The notes under the pieces were generated by a model, which did no database searches, had not been told where the DNA came from, and worked only from the letters and a program-made list of their open reading frames with translations. The translations under genes and the position numbers were made by a program. This document shows positions 26,617 to 36,349 of a DNA stretch of 64,000 nt, in pieces. Every line of letters starts with the position of its first letter. The first letter of the stretch is position 1. This DNA is from Thermoplasmata archaeon (GTDB lineage: Archaea > Thermoplasmatota > Thermoplasmata > Thermoplasmatales > Thermoplasmataceae), in the NCBI GenBank assembly GCA_021820525.1, contig JAKADM010000002.1:186001-250000 (forward strand). Reading direction: 5' to 3'.

Positions 26617-26628
26617 TGTTTATAAATT
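26617..26628 (+). promoter_or_regulatory. TATA-box promoter of acyl-CoA synthetase gene
   Basis: GTTTATAAATTA is a good archaeal TATA element 40-45 nt before the ATG at 26666, which would leave a short leader of roughly 15-20 nt. The next gene upstream is divergent. Confidence 0.5.
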
Positions 26629-26665
26629 AAATAAATAAATTATACTGATTCTTCCATACAGTTTC

Positions 26666-28543
26666 ATGGATCATGACGATTTTGTCTATTTTCCGGATGC
26701 AGATACTATAAGAAACAGCAATCTCGATTCCCTCAGAAGATTTCTGGATCTGGAAACCATAAGGGATCTATACGATTATGCCGACAGTAACATGGAAGAT
26801 TTTTATGACAGAATAATTTCCCATCTGGGCATATGGTTTTTCAAAAAATATGATTCCGTGAGAGAAAAAACAGAAAGGAAAGAGTTCACAAAATGGTTTC
26901 CGGGTGGGGAGATCAATGTAACTTTCAACTGCGTGGAAAGGTACAGGCAGAGAAAAAAATATGCCTTAAAATGGGAAAATGAGGATGGGATCAGGGGTGG
27001 AATGACCTTTGAGGAGCTTGACGAGAAGACAGGAAAATTATCAGGTTCACTTATGGATCTTGGAATTAAGCCCGGGGATAGGATTGGAATTTACATGCCC
27101 ATGATTCCTGAAGCAGTAATTGCCATGTATTCCATCATGAGGATAGGGGCAGTTGCCGTCCCAATGTTCTCTGGATATGGCAGGGAAAGTGTGGAAATAA
27201 GGGTGAAGGACGCAGATATAAAATATGTTTTCACCGTTGAATCTTACACAAGAAAGGGCAGGGCAATAAGGATGGCCGAGTCAATCAGAGGCATAGATGG
27301 CCTTAATCTGATTGTTTTTGGCGGAATGGAAAATGAATATGATTTCCAGAGTCTTATGGAAGGGGGCCATTATACAAGAAGTGTACACACTAAAAGTGAA
27401 GATCCTGCCATAATGCTTTACACCTCAGGTACAACAGGAAAGCCAAAGGGTACAGTGCATGTGCATGGCGGCACCGTTGTGAATATCGCAAAAGAAGTAT
27501 ATTATTATACAGATGTAAGGGAAGAGGACACACTTTACTGGATAACTGATCTGGGCTGGATGATGGGTCCATGGGAAATAATAGGTGCAAATGCAGTTGG
27601 AGCATGCGTGTTCCTGTATCCCGGTGCGGTGGATTACCCAAATACAGAGAGGGTATGGGACATGGTGGAAAGAAATAACATTACTGTTCTGGGCCTTTCG
27701 CCGACCTTTGTGCGAACGGTAAAATCAAAGGGAGTAACAAGAAAATTTAAGGGGGTTAAGGCTTTTGCGTCCACAGGTGAGCCCTGGGATACAGAATCAT
27801 GGATGTATCTCTTTGAAACACTTGGAAACAGGAAGATTCCCATTTGCAATGTGTCGGGTGGAACAGATATCATAGGCTGTTTTGTTGCATCCACTCCCGT
27901 GATTCCTCTAAAGCCAAAATGCCTTTACAGAGGCCTTGGAATGAACGTTACGGTTCTGGCAGAAGATGGAAGGGAAGTGGTTGATGAGGTTGGGCTTCTC
28001 GCTACAAGAGAACACCTGCCCTCAATGACAAGGGGAATATGGAAAGACGAAAAGAAATATATTGATACATACTGGAGCAAATTTCCAGGATACTGGGTAC
28101 AGGGCGACTGGGCAGTGAGGGATTCCGATGGATATTTCATTCTTCTTGGAAGGTCAGATGATGTAATGAAGGTTGCAGGAAAAAGAGTTGGCCCCGGAGA
28201 GATAGAGGATGCAGCTAACAGTGTCAGGGATGTAGTGGAAAGCGCAAGCTTTGGAATACCTGACGAGATAAAGGGAGAGGCCATAGTGATATTTTATACC
28301 GGGAAAGATGACGATTCCGTCAGAAATAATATAAGCAGGAGAGTGGAGGAAGTTCTTGGTAAATCGTTCAAGCCAAAATATATATTTTGCATAGATGCCC
28401 TTCCAAAAACAAAAAATGGAAAAATCATGAGAAGGCTTTTAAGGTCAGCATTCCTCAATATTTCTGTAGGTGACACAACAGGCCTGGACAGTGGGGAGGT
28501 GCTTGAAAAGGTAAGAGAAATAGGAGAAAAATGTAGAAATTAG
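26666..28543 (+). CDS. AMP-forming acyl-CoA synthetase (acetyl-CoA synthetase-like)
   Basis: The 625-residue enzyme activates a carboxylic acid with ATP and CoA through an acyl-adenylate. The AMP-binding motif is YTSGTTGKPKGTVHVHGG, followed by TDLGWMMGPW, the adenine-binding segment STGEPWD, GYWVQGDWAVRDSDGYFILLGRSDD and the C-terminal lysine motif PKTKNGKIMRR. The N-terminal region (FPGGEINVTFNCVERY) is typical of the acetate/propionate group, so acetate or a short-chain acid is the likely substrate. It ends one base before the convergent membrane-protein gene. Confidence 0.93.
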   Translation: MDHDDFVYFPDADTIRNSNLDSLRRFLDLETIRDLYDYADSNMEDFYDRIISHLGIWFFKKYDSVREKTERKEFTKWFPGGEINVTFNCVERYRQRKKYALKWENEDGIRGGMTFEELDEKTGKLSGSLMDLGIKPGDRIGIYMPMIPEAVIAMYSIMRIGAVAVPMFSGYGRESVEIRVKDADIKYVFTVESYTRKGRAIRMAESIRGIDGLNLIVFGGMENEYDFQSLMEGGHYTRSVHTKSEDPAIMLYTSGTTGKPKGTVHVHGGTVVNIAKEVYYYTDVREEDTLYWITDLGWMMGPWEIIGANAVGACVFLYPGAVDYPNTERVWDMVERNNITVLGLSPTFVRTVKSKGVTRKFKGVKAFASTGEPWDTESWMYLFETLGNRKIPICNVSGGTDIIGCFVASTPVIPLKPKCLYRGLGMNVTVLAEDGREVVDEVGLLATREHLPSMTRGIWKDEKKYIDTYWSKFPGYWVQGDWAVRDSDGYFILLGRSDDVMKVAGKRVGPGEIEDAANSVRDVVESASFGIPDEIKGEAIVIFYTGKDDDSVRNNISRRVEEVLGKSFKPKYIFCIDALPKTKNGKIMRRLLRSAFLNISVGDTTGLDSGEVLEKVREIGEKCRN

Positions 28544-28544
28544 A

Positions 28545-29291
28545 TTAATAGGGTTCTCCAGATCCTGTTCCTGGGGACGGACCATTATCTATTTCTCCAA
28601 GCCCTCTTCTCACCATAAGACCAAGATAAAGGAATGCAAGACCTATTACAAGAGTTCCCAGCAGGGATAAAATACCAACGTGGGTTATGGATGTGGAAAC
28701 CAATCCATTTGTTGGTCCGGAAGGGCCGCCTGAAGCTTTGATAGTTGAAATTTCAGCATGAAAGGCTAAAGGTAAAAACAGGATTGTGTTTAAAACGTTC
28801 ATTACTATTCCACCCAGGATAAGGAGTGAAAATATGATTCTTTCTTTTTCCTGGACAATTCCATACCCCATCATCAGGTAGCACAGTCCAAAGGGTATTA
28901 TCTCCATAAGGACAATAAACAGAAGAAGTTCGCCAGAAATTGAATTAAAAAAGGTGGTTGTAGCTGTACTGGAATTACCTGTTGAGGAAACTGAGAAAAG
29001 TGTTGATAACATGACAGCCACAAAGCCAGAAACCAATATTATTATGGACAATACAAAAACAATAATGTCATATGTGAGGAGTCTGTGCTGCAAATCATTC
29101 ATGGCATTCCTCTTGATATAAAGCAGAATAAAGCCAATGAAAACAAGGATAATCGATAAGAATGACAGAATGGGTATTAAAGAAATCAGAAGGGCTATCC
29201 CAATTAAAAAATATGCATTGGATATACTGTCAGATTCGCTTCCTGTGTTCAAAGCTCTATTTTTTACAGAAGATTCATCCATAGAATCCAT
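28545..29291 (-). CDS. Multi-span membrane protein of unknown function
   Basis: The 248-residue protein has about five to six hydrophobic segments (roughly 26-60, 75-98, 120-145, 155-178 and 210-232), a polar N-terminus and a Gly/Pro-rich tail (IDNGPSPGTGSGEP). The helical hairpin at the start (FLSIILVFIGFILLYIKRNAMND) resembles DUF996-type proteins, but this is a weak match. There are no catalytic motifs. Transcription is probably from a promoter in the short AT-rich gap after the hydrolase gene. Confidence 0.65.
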   Translation of the reverse strand: MDSMDESSVKNRALNTGSESDSISNAYFLIGIALLISLIPILSFLSIILVFIGFILLYIKRNAMNDLQHRLLTYDIIVFVLSIIILVSGFVAVMLSTLFSVSSTGNSSTATTTFFNSISGELLLFIVLMEIIPFGLCYLMMGYGIVQEKERIIFSLLILGGIVMNVLNTILFLPLAFHAEISTIKASGGPSGPTNGLVSTSITHVGILSLLGTLVIGLAFLYLGLMVRRGLGEIDNGPSPGTGSGEPY

Positions 29292-29354
29292 TTTTTACCG
29301 AATAAGGTTTAATATTAAATACTTACGTTTTAAAAGTTATAATATAAATCATAT

Positions 29355-29927
29355 TTAAAGCATTTCAAGAATCTCCTCTGTTTTCCTTACAATACCAATT
29401 CTCTTAAGCACATAATTCACAGATATGTTATGGCTTTCCTCTGACACATCGCCCATGGCATCCTCTGCAAATATCTGATTATACCCATATTCATAGGCAA
29501 ATCTTGCAGTACTTTCCACACCATATGTGGTTGCAATTCCGCAGAGAACAATTGTATTTATTCCTCTTCTTCTCAGCTGAAGGTCAAGTTCTGTTCCATA
29601 AAATGCTCCCCACTGCCTCTTTCTGATAACAATATCCTTCTCTGACACCTTAAGTTCAGGTACAAACTCTGCCCAGTCTGAAGGAATGTTGCCAGGTCTC
29701 TGCATCTGGCTATCGCTTAAGGGTTTCAGGGCAGTTTCTGGCTCCGGATTTACGTGGACCGGAAACACCATTATATGTTTTTCCCTGAATTTTGAAGCAA
29801 GAAGAGATGCATTTCTTATCACATCATTCGCCCTGTGAGGCTTCGTATCCATTGCAGTTATGCCTTTCTGAAGATCTATTATTACAAGAGCAGTTTTTTC
29901 AGGCACCAGCTTAATTTTTTGTTCCAT
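29355..29927 (-). CDS. Isochorismatase-superfamily hydrolase (YecD-like)
   Basis: The 190-residue protein has the cysteine-hydrolase fold: VIIDLQKGI with the catalytic aspartate, a lysine in VIRKRQWGAFYGTELD, the cis-peptide GI and the segment CGIATTYGVESTARFAYEYGY. At the place where nicotinamidases have the nucleophilic cysteine there is a glycine (TYGVEST), as in the YecD/isochorismatase side of the family, so this may not be an amidase. Substrate is unknown. It is 36 bp from the MFS gene and on the same strand, so the two may be co-transcribed. Confidence 0.9.
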   Translation of the reverse strand: MEQKIKLVPEKTALVIIDLQKGITAMDTKPHRANDVIRNASLLASKFREKHIMVFPVHVNPEPETALKPLSDSQMQRPGNIPSDWAEFVPELKVSEKDIVIRKRQWGAFYGTELDLQLRRRGINTIVLCGIATTYGVESTARFAYEYGYNQIFAEDAMGDVSEESHNISVNYVLKRIGIVRKTEEILEML

Positions 29928-29963
29928 AAAATGATATGGTGTGTTGGAATTTTAAAATTTTCC

Positions 29964-31271
29964 TTATTTTTCAATGGGATCCAAATTTCCACCTGCAGTT
30001 TCCACAGCCAGAAATATGCCCAGTATCATAATTATTGATCCAATTATGAGAAGTATGAGCCAGGATTCATTGAGGTTGAAATATCCTGAAGATTCAACCA
30101 GATAAATAGCCGCTATGCCAAAACTGGCAGGTATGGCTGCACCGTTATAAACTGTACCCATGGCTGTTGTCCTGTGGGCTTTGCTGAAAATCTCAGACAA
30201 AAATGCAGGAATGTTTGCAAATATGGCCGCCTCAATAAAAGCAATTACAGAGAATGAAAGAAGGGTGTAGAAGAGATTTCCACTTATGGCAAGAAGATAC
30301 ATGGGGTATATGAGTACAATGAATATAATTGCATATATGGCAAGGGACAGTTTTCTCCTGAATATGAAGTAGGCCACAACTCCTCCTATCCAAACCCCAA
30401 ATAGTGAAATCAGGTTTATTTCTGCATTATATGTATCAATTATGGGGTTGTTTGCAAGTGAAGCATAAATGTCACCCAGGAAAGTTGGATAAAAGCTCAG
30501 TGTTACTGTATTCAACAAAAGAAGTCCGGTTAAGAGAAGGAATGCAGAAAATGATGAAAGTGGTTGCTTTAAGATACCTGCTGCAGGAATCTCTTCCTTT
30601 TCGTTGTTCTTTTCCATTTCAATGAAAACTTCACTTTCCTTTGTCATCATTCTGATCAACAGTGCTATGATTCCCGGTATTATGGTGGTGAAAAACATCA
30701 CCCTCCAGACAAGATTGTCATATTCTGCAACACCAAATGTGGATTTGAGGAATGCTACCACAAGCAGTATTATGAAGAAACCCACACCGTATCCGCTCTG
30801 TACAAGTGCACCCACAGGAAGCCTGTATTTCTGTGGTACAGCCTCCATGGAAAGTGTTGCTCCTCCAGAGTATTCAGCCCCTGCAAAGAGACCGACAGCG
30901 AAAAGTATGATATAAAGCAATACCGGGGCAAGATAAGAAACCTGTGAAAATACTGGTAAAAAGCCTATCAAGAAGGAGGAGAGAGAAAATCCCACAATGG
31001 AATAGAGAAGCATTTTTCTCCTTCCAAGCCTGTCTCCAAGATAGTTTCCAAGGATTATTGATCCAACAAGTCTTGCAACTGCACCCACAGCAAGACCAAG
31101 AAATATTAAGATGAGGGAATCATTCTTTGAAAAGCTGGCTGGAAAAAATACACTTGCAAGAATGGTTGCCACAATAACATAGCCAATGGAAACATATCCA
31201 TCCATAACCCATCCTGAAAATGCAGACAATATTTGAAATATGGCCTTTCTGTCAATTTTTGATTCGGACAC
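29964..31271 (-). CDS. MFS transporter (metabolite:H+ symporter type)
   Basis: The 435-residue protein has twelve hydrophobic segments and MFS loop motifs: GNYLGDRLGRRKMLLYS between helices 2 and 3, and AGAEYSGGATLSMEAVPQKYR after helix 4, typical of the metabolite:proton symporter and related organic-acid or sugar carriers. The start is GTG with a TATA-like tatatatata about 26 nt upstream on the minus strand. The hydrolase gene follows, suggesting that it imports that enzyme's substrate (inference). Confidence 0.9.
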   Translation of the reverse strand: MSESKIDRKAIFQILSAFSGWVMDGYVSIGYVIVATILASVFFPASFSKNDSLILIFLGLAVGAVARLVGSIILGNYLGDRLGRRKMLLYSIVGFSLSSFLIGFLPVFSQVSYLAPVLLYIILFAVGLFAGAEYSGGATLSMEAVPQKYRLPVGALVQSGYGVGFFIILLVVAFLKSTFGVAEYDNLVWRVMFFTTIIPGIIALLIRMMTKESEVFIEMEKNNEKEEIPAAGILKQPLSSFSAFLLLTGLLLLNTVTLSFYPTFLGDIYASLANNPIIDTYNAEINLISLFGVWIGGVVAYFIFRRKLSLAIYAIIFIVLIYPMYLLAISGNLFYTLLSFSVIAFIEAAIFANIPAFLSEIFSKAHRTTAMGTVYNGAAIPASFGIAAIYLVESSGYFNLNESWLILLIIGSIIMILGIFLAVETAGGNLDPIEK

Positions 31272-31433
31272 CTTTGGTTTAGTTAAATCCTATATATATA
31301 CCTGATTGAGAAATATATGCACCCCTGACATTGTATATCCCTCATTTAATTTATATATTAAATCAACGTCCCTTATATTAGAAACAAAAGATAGCGAGAA
31401 AAATTTAAAAAGATAAAGTAATTAACTATTAAT

Positions 31434-33161
31434 TTGTCGAAGAATAATAATTTTTTAGTAAAAGTAACCGGAGTACTTCAACCCCTGATTTTTTCCCTCA
31501 ACTACCTTAAGGGCAGGAGATGGATAATTTATCTGATTATATTTGCGGCAGCCATTTCCACAGCAACAAGACTGTACGTGCCAATTGTTATTGGACGGAT
31601 AATAGATGACCTTGAAGCGAAATCTTTCAATTCAATCTTACCCGCAGTGCTCTTAATCATGATTCTTGCAGTTGTGTCTGCAATCTCAACATTCATAACA
31701 AATTTTGGGGCACAATACTCAAGCCAGATATATGCCTATAATCTGAGAAAGAGGTTAGTAAACAGTTTGAGCAAAAAAAAGGTTGAGTTTTTCCAGGGCA
31801 ACACCTCGGGAGATCTTCTTTCGAGGACAACCATGGATGTGGATGCCACAAGAAATTTCCTGATGAATACTCTTTCACAGCTCATACCTACAATTATGAT
31901 AATCTTGTTTGCAGTTGCTTATCTTTTCATTCTAAATCCATTCTATTCTCTGTTCTTTCTTTTCACAGTACCTGTTCTCATATACATTGGAATTATTTTC
32001 CAGAGAAAGCAGCGGAAACACTGGATGAATATTAGAAAACAGTACGGTGAGATGACCGAGAGACTTCAGGAGGATATTGCGGGGCAGAGAACAGTGAGAA
32101 CCTATTCCCTTGAAGACAGCCAGATAGAAAAATTCCAGAATATCACAGATTCTTATTTTCAGGAATATATGGATATTGCATATTTGAGGGGATTTTACAA
32201 CAATATTATGCCTTTTATCATCAGTGTGGCAGCCACAGGAGTTATCCTGTATGGGGGCTACACATCCATTATAGCCCATTCTCAGGTGGGAAATCTTGTT
32301 GCAGCCGTGAATATATTCAACCTTGTAACATTTCCTGTGAGTTTTCTCGGCAGACTCATTGTATGGTCAGAAAATGCCAGGGCCGGAATAGGAAGAATAA
32401 ATGAGGTTTTGAACAATCCAAAGGAAGAAGATCTCTCTTCAAACGGAAACTTTCCCGAAAGCAATGACATCGAACTTAGAAATATTAATATAAAGAAGGG
32501 AAAAAGGGAGATAATTAAAAATCTTGACATGAAAATTCCCTCAGGGAGTTTTATATGCATTACGGGAGAAACAGGTTGTGGAAAAAGCAGTATTGTAAAC
32601 CTCATACCAAGGCTTGAGGATCCTCAGGAAGGAGAAGTACTGATTGGAGGGGTCAACGTTAAGGACATCCCTCTGGGCACCCTGAGAAAAAACGTATCCA
32701 TTGTTCCTCAGGAGATAAATATTCTATCTGGAACAATAGAGGAAAATATTATCTTTGGAAGAACAGGAATAACACATGAAGACGTTGTAAATGCTGCAAA
32801 AATAGCGAGAATAGATGATTTTATTAGCACCTTAAAGGATGGATATGATACAATTATAGGAGAAAGGGGTCTCACACTTTCAGGTGGCCAGAGGCAGAGA
32901 ATGGCCATAGCAAGGGCAATTGTAACAATGCCTTCCATACTCATACTGGATGATGTCACATCCAGCGTTGACCCTGAAACGGAGTTGAATATATTCTCCG
33001 AAATAGTCAGCAATGTAAGGGGGATTACGGTCGTCCTGGTATCACTCAGATATTCTGCCATGAAGTATTCTGGTGAAACCTATATAATTAGGGATGGCAG
33101 GGCCGAATTGCTTGAAAATATTGAGAGTCTGGATATTTTTGGATATGGTGATACCCAGTGA
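31434..33161 (+). CDS. ABC exporter half-transporter with degenerate ATP site (subunit 1)
   Basis: The 575-residue protein is a full ABCB-type half-transporter: six membrane helices to about 310, then the ATPase. Walker A GETGCGKS (378-385) and the signature LSGGQRQR (482) are normal, but the residue after Walker B is Asp (LILDD, 507) instead of the catalytic Glu, and the H-loop His is Leu (VSLRY, 538). This is typical of the degenerate half of heterodimeric exporters. A TTG start about 27 nt after a TATA element suggests leaderless initiation. Its stop overlaps the GTG start of subunit 2 by four bases. Confidence 0.92.
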   Translation: MSKNNNFLVKVTGVLQPLIFSLNYLKGRRWIIYLIIFAAAISTATRLYVPIVIGRIIDDLEAKSFNSILPAVLLIMILAVVSAISTFITNFGAQYSSQIYAYNLRKRLVNSLSKKKVEFFQGNTSGDLLSRTTMDVDATRNFLMNTLSQLIPTIMIILFAVAYLFILNPFYSLFFLFTVPVLIYIGIIFQRKQRKHWMNIRKQYGEMTERLQEDIAGQRTVRTYSLEDSQIEKFQNITDSYFQEYMDIAYLRGFYNNIMPFIISVAATGVILYGGYTSIIAHSQVGNLVAAVNIFNLVTFPVSFLGRLIVWSENARAGIGRINEVLNNPKEEDLSSNGNFPESNDIELRNINIKKGKREIIKNLDMKIPSGSFICITGETGCGKSSIVNLIPRLEDPQEGEVLIGGVNVKDIPLGTLRKNVSIVPQEINILSGTIEENIIFGRTGITHEDVVNAAKIARIDDFISTLKDGYDTIIGERGLTLSGGQRQRMAIARAIVTMPSILILDDVTSSVDPETELNIFSEIVSNVRGITVVLVSLRYSAMKYSGETYIIRDGRAELLENIESLDIFGYGDTQ

Positions 33162-34948
33162 CAGAAAGTTATGAAAATGCAGAGGAGAGAGTCATAAGAA
33201 CACTGAAGGGAAGAAAGGCTCTTTTCAGAATGATTAGAGATATAGGGAGAAACAGAAAGAGCCTTGCCATACTGGTAATATCAGTTATGACAACTGCAAT
33301 TGCCGGGACATTTATACCCCTTACCATAGGAGAGGCGGTCAACAGCATAAGTTCAGGAAGTTTGGAGGGGGTCATCCTTTTTGCAGGGGCATTTATAGGT
33401 CTTGCAATCATTCAGTTCATTTCAAATAGATTCAGGGCCATTAGTTCAACAGATGTATCCCAGAGAACAGTAAAGGGGATGAGGGATGAAGCATTTAAGA
33501 GCATTCACAGGGTTCCAGTTTCATTTTTCAGCGTTGTGAAATCTGGATTTCTCATAAGCAGAATAACCAACGATGGGGAAACAATCGGAGATTTCCTCAC
33601 ATTTCAAATTCCACAGGTGGTATCTGGATTTACAACGGTAATACTTTCAATTGCCATAATGCTCTATCTTGATTTCAACCTGACTCTCTATGCTTTGATT
33701 GTCCTTCCATTTCTGTCTATTTTCACCATTTCCCTTCAGGGGAAGGTAAGAGAGAATTATCTGAAAACAAGAAAGACGATTGCTGCAATAACAGGAAATC
33801 TCGCTGAGAATATCAGTTCCATAAGGAGCATAAAGGCGTTCAATGTGGAGAGATATGTTGAGGAAAGGTTCGATAACCTGAACAATGAAAATCTTCGTGC
33901 AAACATAAAGGCTTCAAGGCTCTCCTCCTTTTATGGAGCAGTCGTGAGGGTAATAGAATTTCTCGGAATCGCCATAGTGATTTATGCAGGTTCCATACAG
34001 CTTCAGGCAGGCCTCATTTCAATCGGAATCCTTGTGGCATTCATCTTTTATGTACAGGAATTCTTTGATCCTGTAATACAGCTGTCCCAGTTATACAATG
34101 CCTATCAGTCTTCCATAGTCGGGGCAGGGAGAATATATGGTATTATAGATAGTGAAAAAGAGGAAGTTCCTGAAGGGTCAAAGGACAAGGATGATTTCAC
34201 CACAGGCCTTGCAATGAAAAATGTGGATTTCAGTTATGGCACCGGGGACACTCTTAAGGAAATAAACCTGGAAATAAGGAAAGGCGATAAGATCGGCATC
34301 GTAGGCCATACGGGTGCAGGAAAAACGACCCTGTCAAATCTCATTCTGAAGCTTTATCTTCCGAAGGATGGAGAGATTGATCTTGATCTATTAAATACAA
34401 AACTCATACGAACCAGATCGTACAGGGACATAATAGTTCCCGTTCTGCAGGAACCGTTCCTGTTCAGGGGTTCCATATACGAGAATGTAAGAATTGCGAA
34501 GAAGGATGCGTCCGACGAGGAAATAAGGGAAAAAGCTGAGCAGTTTGGCCTTTCCAGAATATTCTCAAGGCTTCCCGATGGCATGGACACAGATGTTGGA
34601 GAACTGGGCAGGAATCTTTCAGAGGGTCAGAAACAGGCCATAGCCATATTGAGGGCACTCATAAGGGAACCAGACATAATTATAATGGATGAACCAACTT
34701 CCAACATTGATCCCTTTTCGGAGAGGGATATATTTCTTAGCCTTGGAAAATTCGCAAAGGACAGGACACTTATACTCATAACCCACAGGTTTTCTATGAT
34801 TTCACTGGTTGATAGAATAGCGGTTGTGGACGGGGGAAGAATAGTGGAAAACGGAAATTTCAGTGAACTTATGGAGAAAAAAGGGATGTTCTATAATATG
34901 TATAATATCCTGTATGGAAAAAATGATACTGGGGCTGCGGAGGCATAA
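33158..34948 (+). CDS. ABC exporter half-transporter with intact catalytic Glu (subunit 2)
   Basis: This 596-residue partner has six N-terminal helices and an ATPase with Walker A GHTGAGKT (383-390), Walker B with catalytic Glu (IIMDEP, 512) and H-loop His (ITHRF, 543). Its signature is altered to LSEGQKQ (487). In the heterodimer, its Walker motifs would pair with the normal LSGGQ of subunit 1 to form one active site, while the other site is degenerate, as in the TM287/288 and BmrC/D group. GTG start overlaps the previous stop (GTGA), so translation is coupled. Substrate unknown; multidrug or lipid export is usual. Confidence 0.92.
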   Translation: MTESYENAEERVIRTLKGRKALFRMIRDIGRNRKSLAILVISVMTTAIAGTFIPLTIGEAVNSISSGSLEGVILFAGAFIGLAIIQFISNRFRAISSTDVSQRTVKGMRDEAFKSIHRVPVSFFSVVKSGFLISRITNDGETIGDFLTFQIPQVVSGFTTVILSIAIMLYLDFNLTLYALIVLPFLSIFTISLQGKVRENYLKTRKTIAAITGNLAENISSIRSIKAFNVERYVEERFDNLNNENLRANIKASRLSSFYGAVVRVIEFLGIAIVIYAGSIQLQAGLISIGILVAFIFYVQEFFDPVIQLSQLYNAYQSSIVGAGRIYGIIDSEKEEVPEGSKDKDDFTTGLAMKNVDFSYGTGDTLKEINLEIRKGDKIGIVGHTGAGKTTLSNLILKLYLPKDGEIDLDLLNTKLIRTRSYRDIIVPVLQEPFLFRGSIYENVRIAKKDASDEEIREKAEQFGLSRIFSRLPDGMDTDVGELGRNLSEGQKQAIAILRALIREPDIIIMDEPTSNIDPFSERDIFLSLGKFAKDRTLILITHRFSMISLVDRIAVVDGGRIVENGNFSELMEKKGMFYNMYNILYGKNDTGAAEA

Positions 34949-34984
34949 ATAATAAGTTTTAGTTTTCAATTATAGATTTTAACT

Positions 34985-36349
34985 TTATTCCACACAGCAG
35001 GAGCCCATGGAAGGATCTCTGTATCTTGACTGAGCACAGATTTTAATGGATTCTGAAAAGGTTGGAAATACATGAGGCATATCGATTATATCCTGCAGTT
35101 TTTTTCTTTCATTGACTATAAATGATATTTCTCCGGAAAACTCTTCAGCGTGGTAAGCAATTACCTCTATTCCCCTTGCCCTTTCTTCTTCATCCAGATA
35201 AATGGATATCTTTCCCTCAGTTCTCCCCACAATCCTGCTCTTGCTCACATTTGAAATTGGTATCTCTACAACATCATCTGTCCTTATTCCGCAAAAGACA
35301 TAGGCCGGATCTGTAAATACTGCAAGGGGGTATCTTTCTCTCACATATTCTTTATTCCCATCACCATAAAGGCTATTTGCAGCAATGGAGCCCATGGAGG
35401 CTGATGCAGTTTCCAGCTGTGGGCTCTCATAAACGCAATCTCCTGCAGCATAGATCCTTGGGTTTGATGTCTGGAGGTGGCTGTCCACAAGGATTCCATC
35501 CTTTTTATGCACAACACCCCCATCTTCAAGCCCAATATCTGAAATGTTTGGAATCCTTCCTGTAGCAACCATCATCTTTTCTCCGGTTATTTCTTTTCCA
35601 TCTTCCAGTTTAATTCTGATTATTCCATCCCTTTCTTCATATTTTCCCACGGAACTATTTTTTACAATTCTGATTCCATCCTTGATAAGGATATCTTCCA
35701 TAATCTTTGAAAATTCAGGGGAGGCTTTTTTCAATATTCGATCAGACCTTGAAATAAGTGTTACGGAACATCCAAGCCTTGAAAGGGCCTGGCCTATCTC
35801 CACTGCAATGGAGCCTGAACCCCAGATCACCATGCTTTCAGGTATTTCATCAAGGTCCCAAATTGTGTCGCTTGTGACCACATTTCCATCGTTCTGAACG
35901 TTTTCAGGAACATATGGTTTCGAACCTGTGCTTATGATTGCATTGTAAAATTCGATTCTATTGCCCGCCACTTCGACCTCATTCTTCGAAATAAATCTTG
36001 CCCTTCCCTGGAATACTTCTATGTTTTCATAGCTTTTGAGAACATCGGAATACTTGCTTTTTTGTTCATTTTTTATGATTTCTCTTATGTATGGAAATAT
36101 GCTATCCTTTTCAACCTCTGGATAAACACCCCGAATCAATTTACTCTGAGGTTTCTTCATGTTATGAACCTGTTCTGCTATGGAAAGAAGAATCTTTGAG
36201 GGAACACAGCCGACATTCACGCACGTGCCCCCAATAGGACCTGTACCTATTAAGGCAATTCTGGCGCTGTTAAAGGTCAGCTCAGAGGCCCTTATGGCAG
36301 ATGCAAATCCGGCAGCACCCCAACCTAATATTGCCAGATCATATTTCAT
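34985..36349 (-). CDS. merA: Mercuric(II) reductase
   Basis: A flavoprotein disulfide reductase of 454 residues that reduces Hg(II) to Hg(0) with NADPH. The N-terminal FAD-binding segment (LGWGAAGFASAIRA) is followed by the redox pair GTCVNVGCVPSK (Cys43/Cys48), and the C-terminus ends in SMGSCCVE with the paired cysteines (451/452) that MerA uses to hand Hg(II) to the active site; dihydrolipoamide dehydrogenases lack them. The usual fused N-terminal HMA domain is absent; it is encoded separately just upstream, overlapping by 11 bases. No merR or merT is seen nearby. Confidence 0.93.
   Translation of the reverse strand: MKYDLAILGWGAAGFASAIRASELTFNSARIALIGTGPIGGTCVNVGCVPSKILLSIAEQVHNMKKPQSKLIRGVYPEVEKDSIFPYIREIIKNEQKSKYSDVLKSYENIEVFQGRARFISKNEVEVAGNRIEFYNAIISTGSKPYVPENVQNDGNVVTSDTIWDLDEIPESMVIWGSGSIAVEIGQALSRLGCSVTLISRSDRILKKASPEFSKIMEDILIKDGIRIVKNSSVGKYEERDGIIRIKLEDGKEITGEKMMVATGRIPNISDIGLEDGGVVHKKDGILVDSHLQTSNPRIYAAGDCVYESPQLETASASMGSIAANSLYGDGNKEYVRERYPLAVFTDPAYVFCGIRTDDVVEIPISNVSKSRIVGRTEGKISIYLDEEERARGIEVIAYHAEEFSGEISFIVNERKKLQDIIDMPHVFPTFSESIKICAQSRYRDPSMGSCCVE

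Noticed and set aside
29355-29927. Loss of the catalytic cysteine in the isochorismatase-like protein as a sign of inactivation
   Set aside because: Gly at this place is normal in the YecD-like group, so it is not evidence for a pseudogene.
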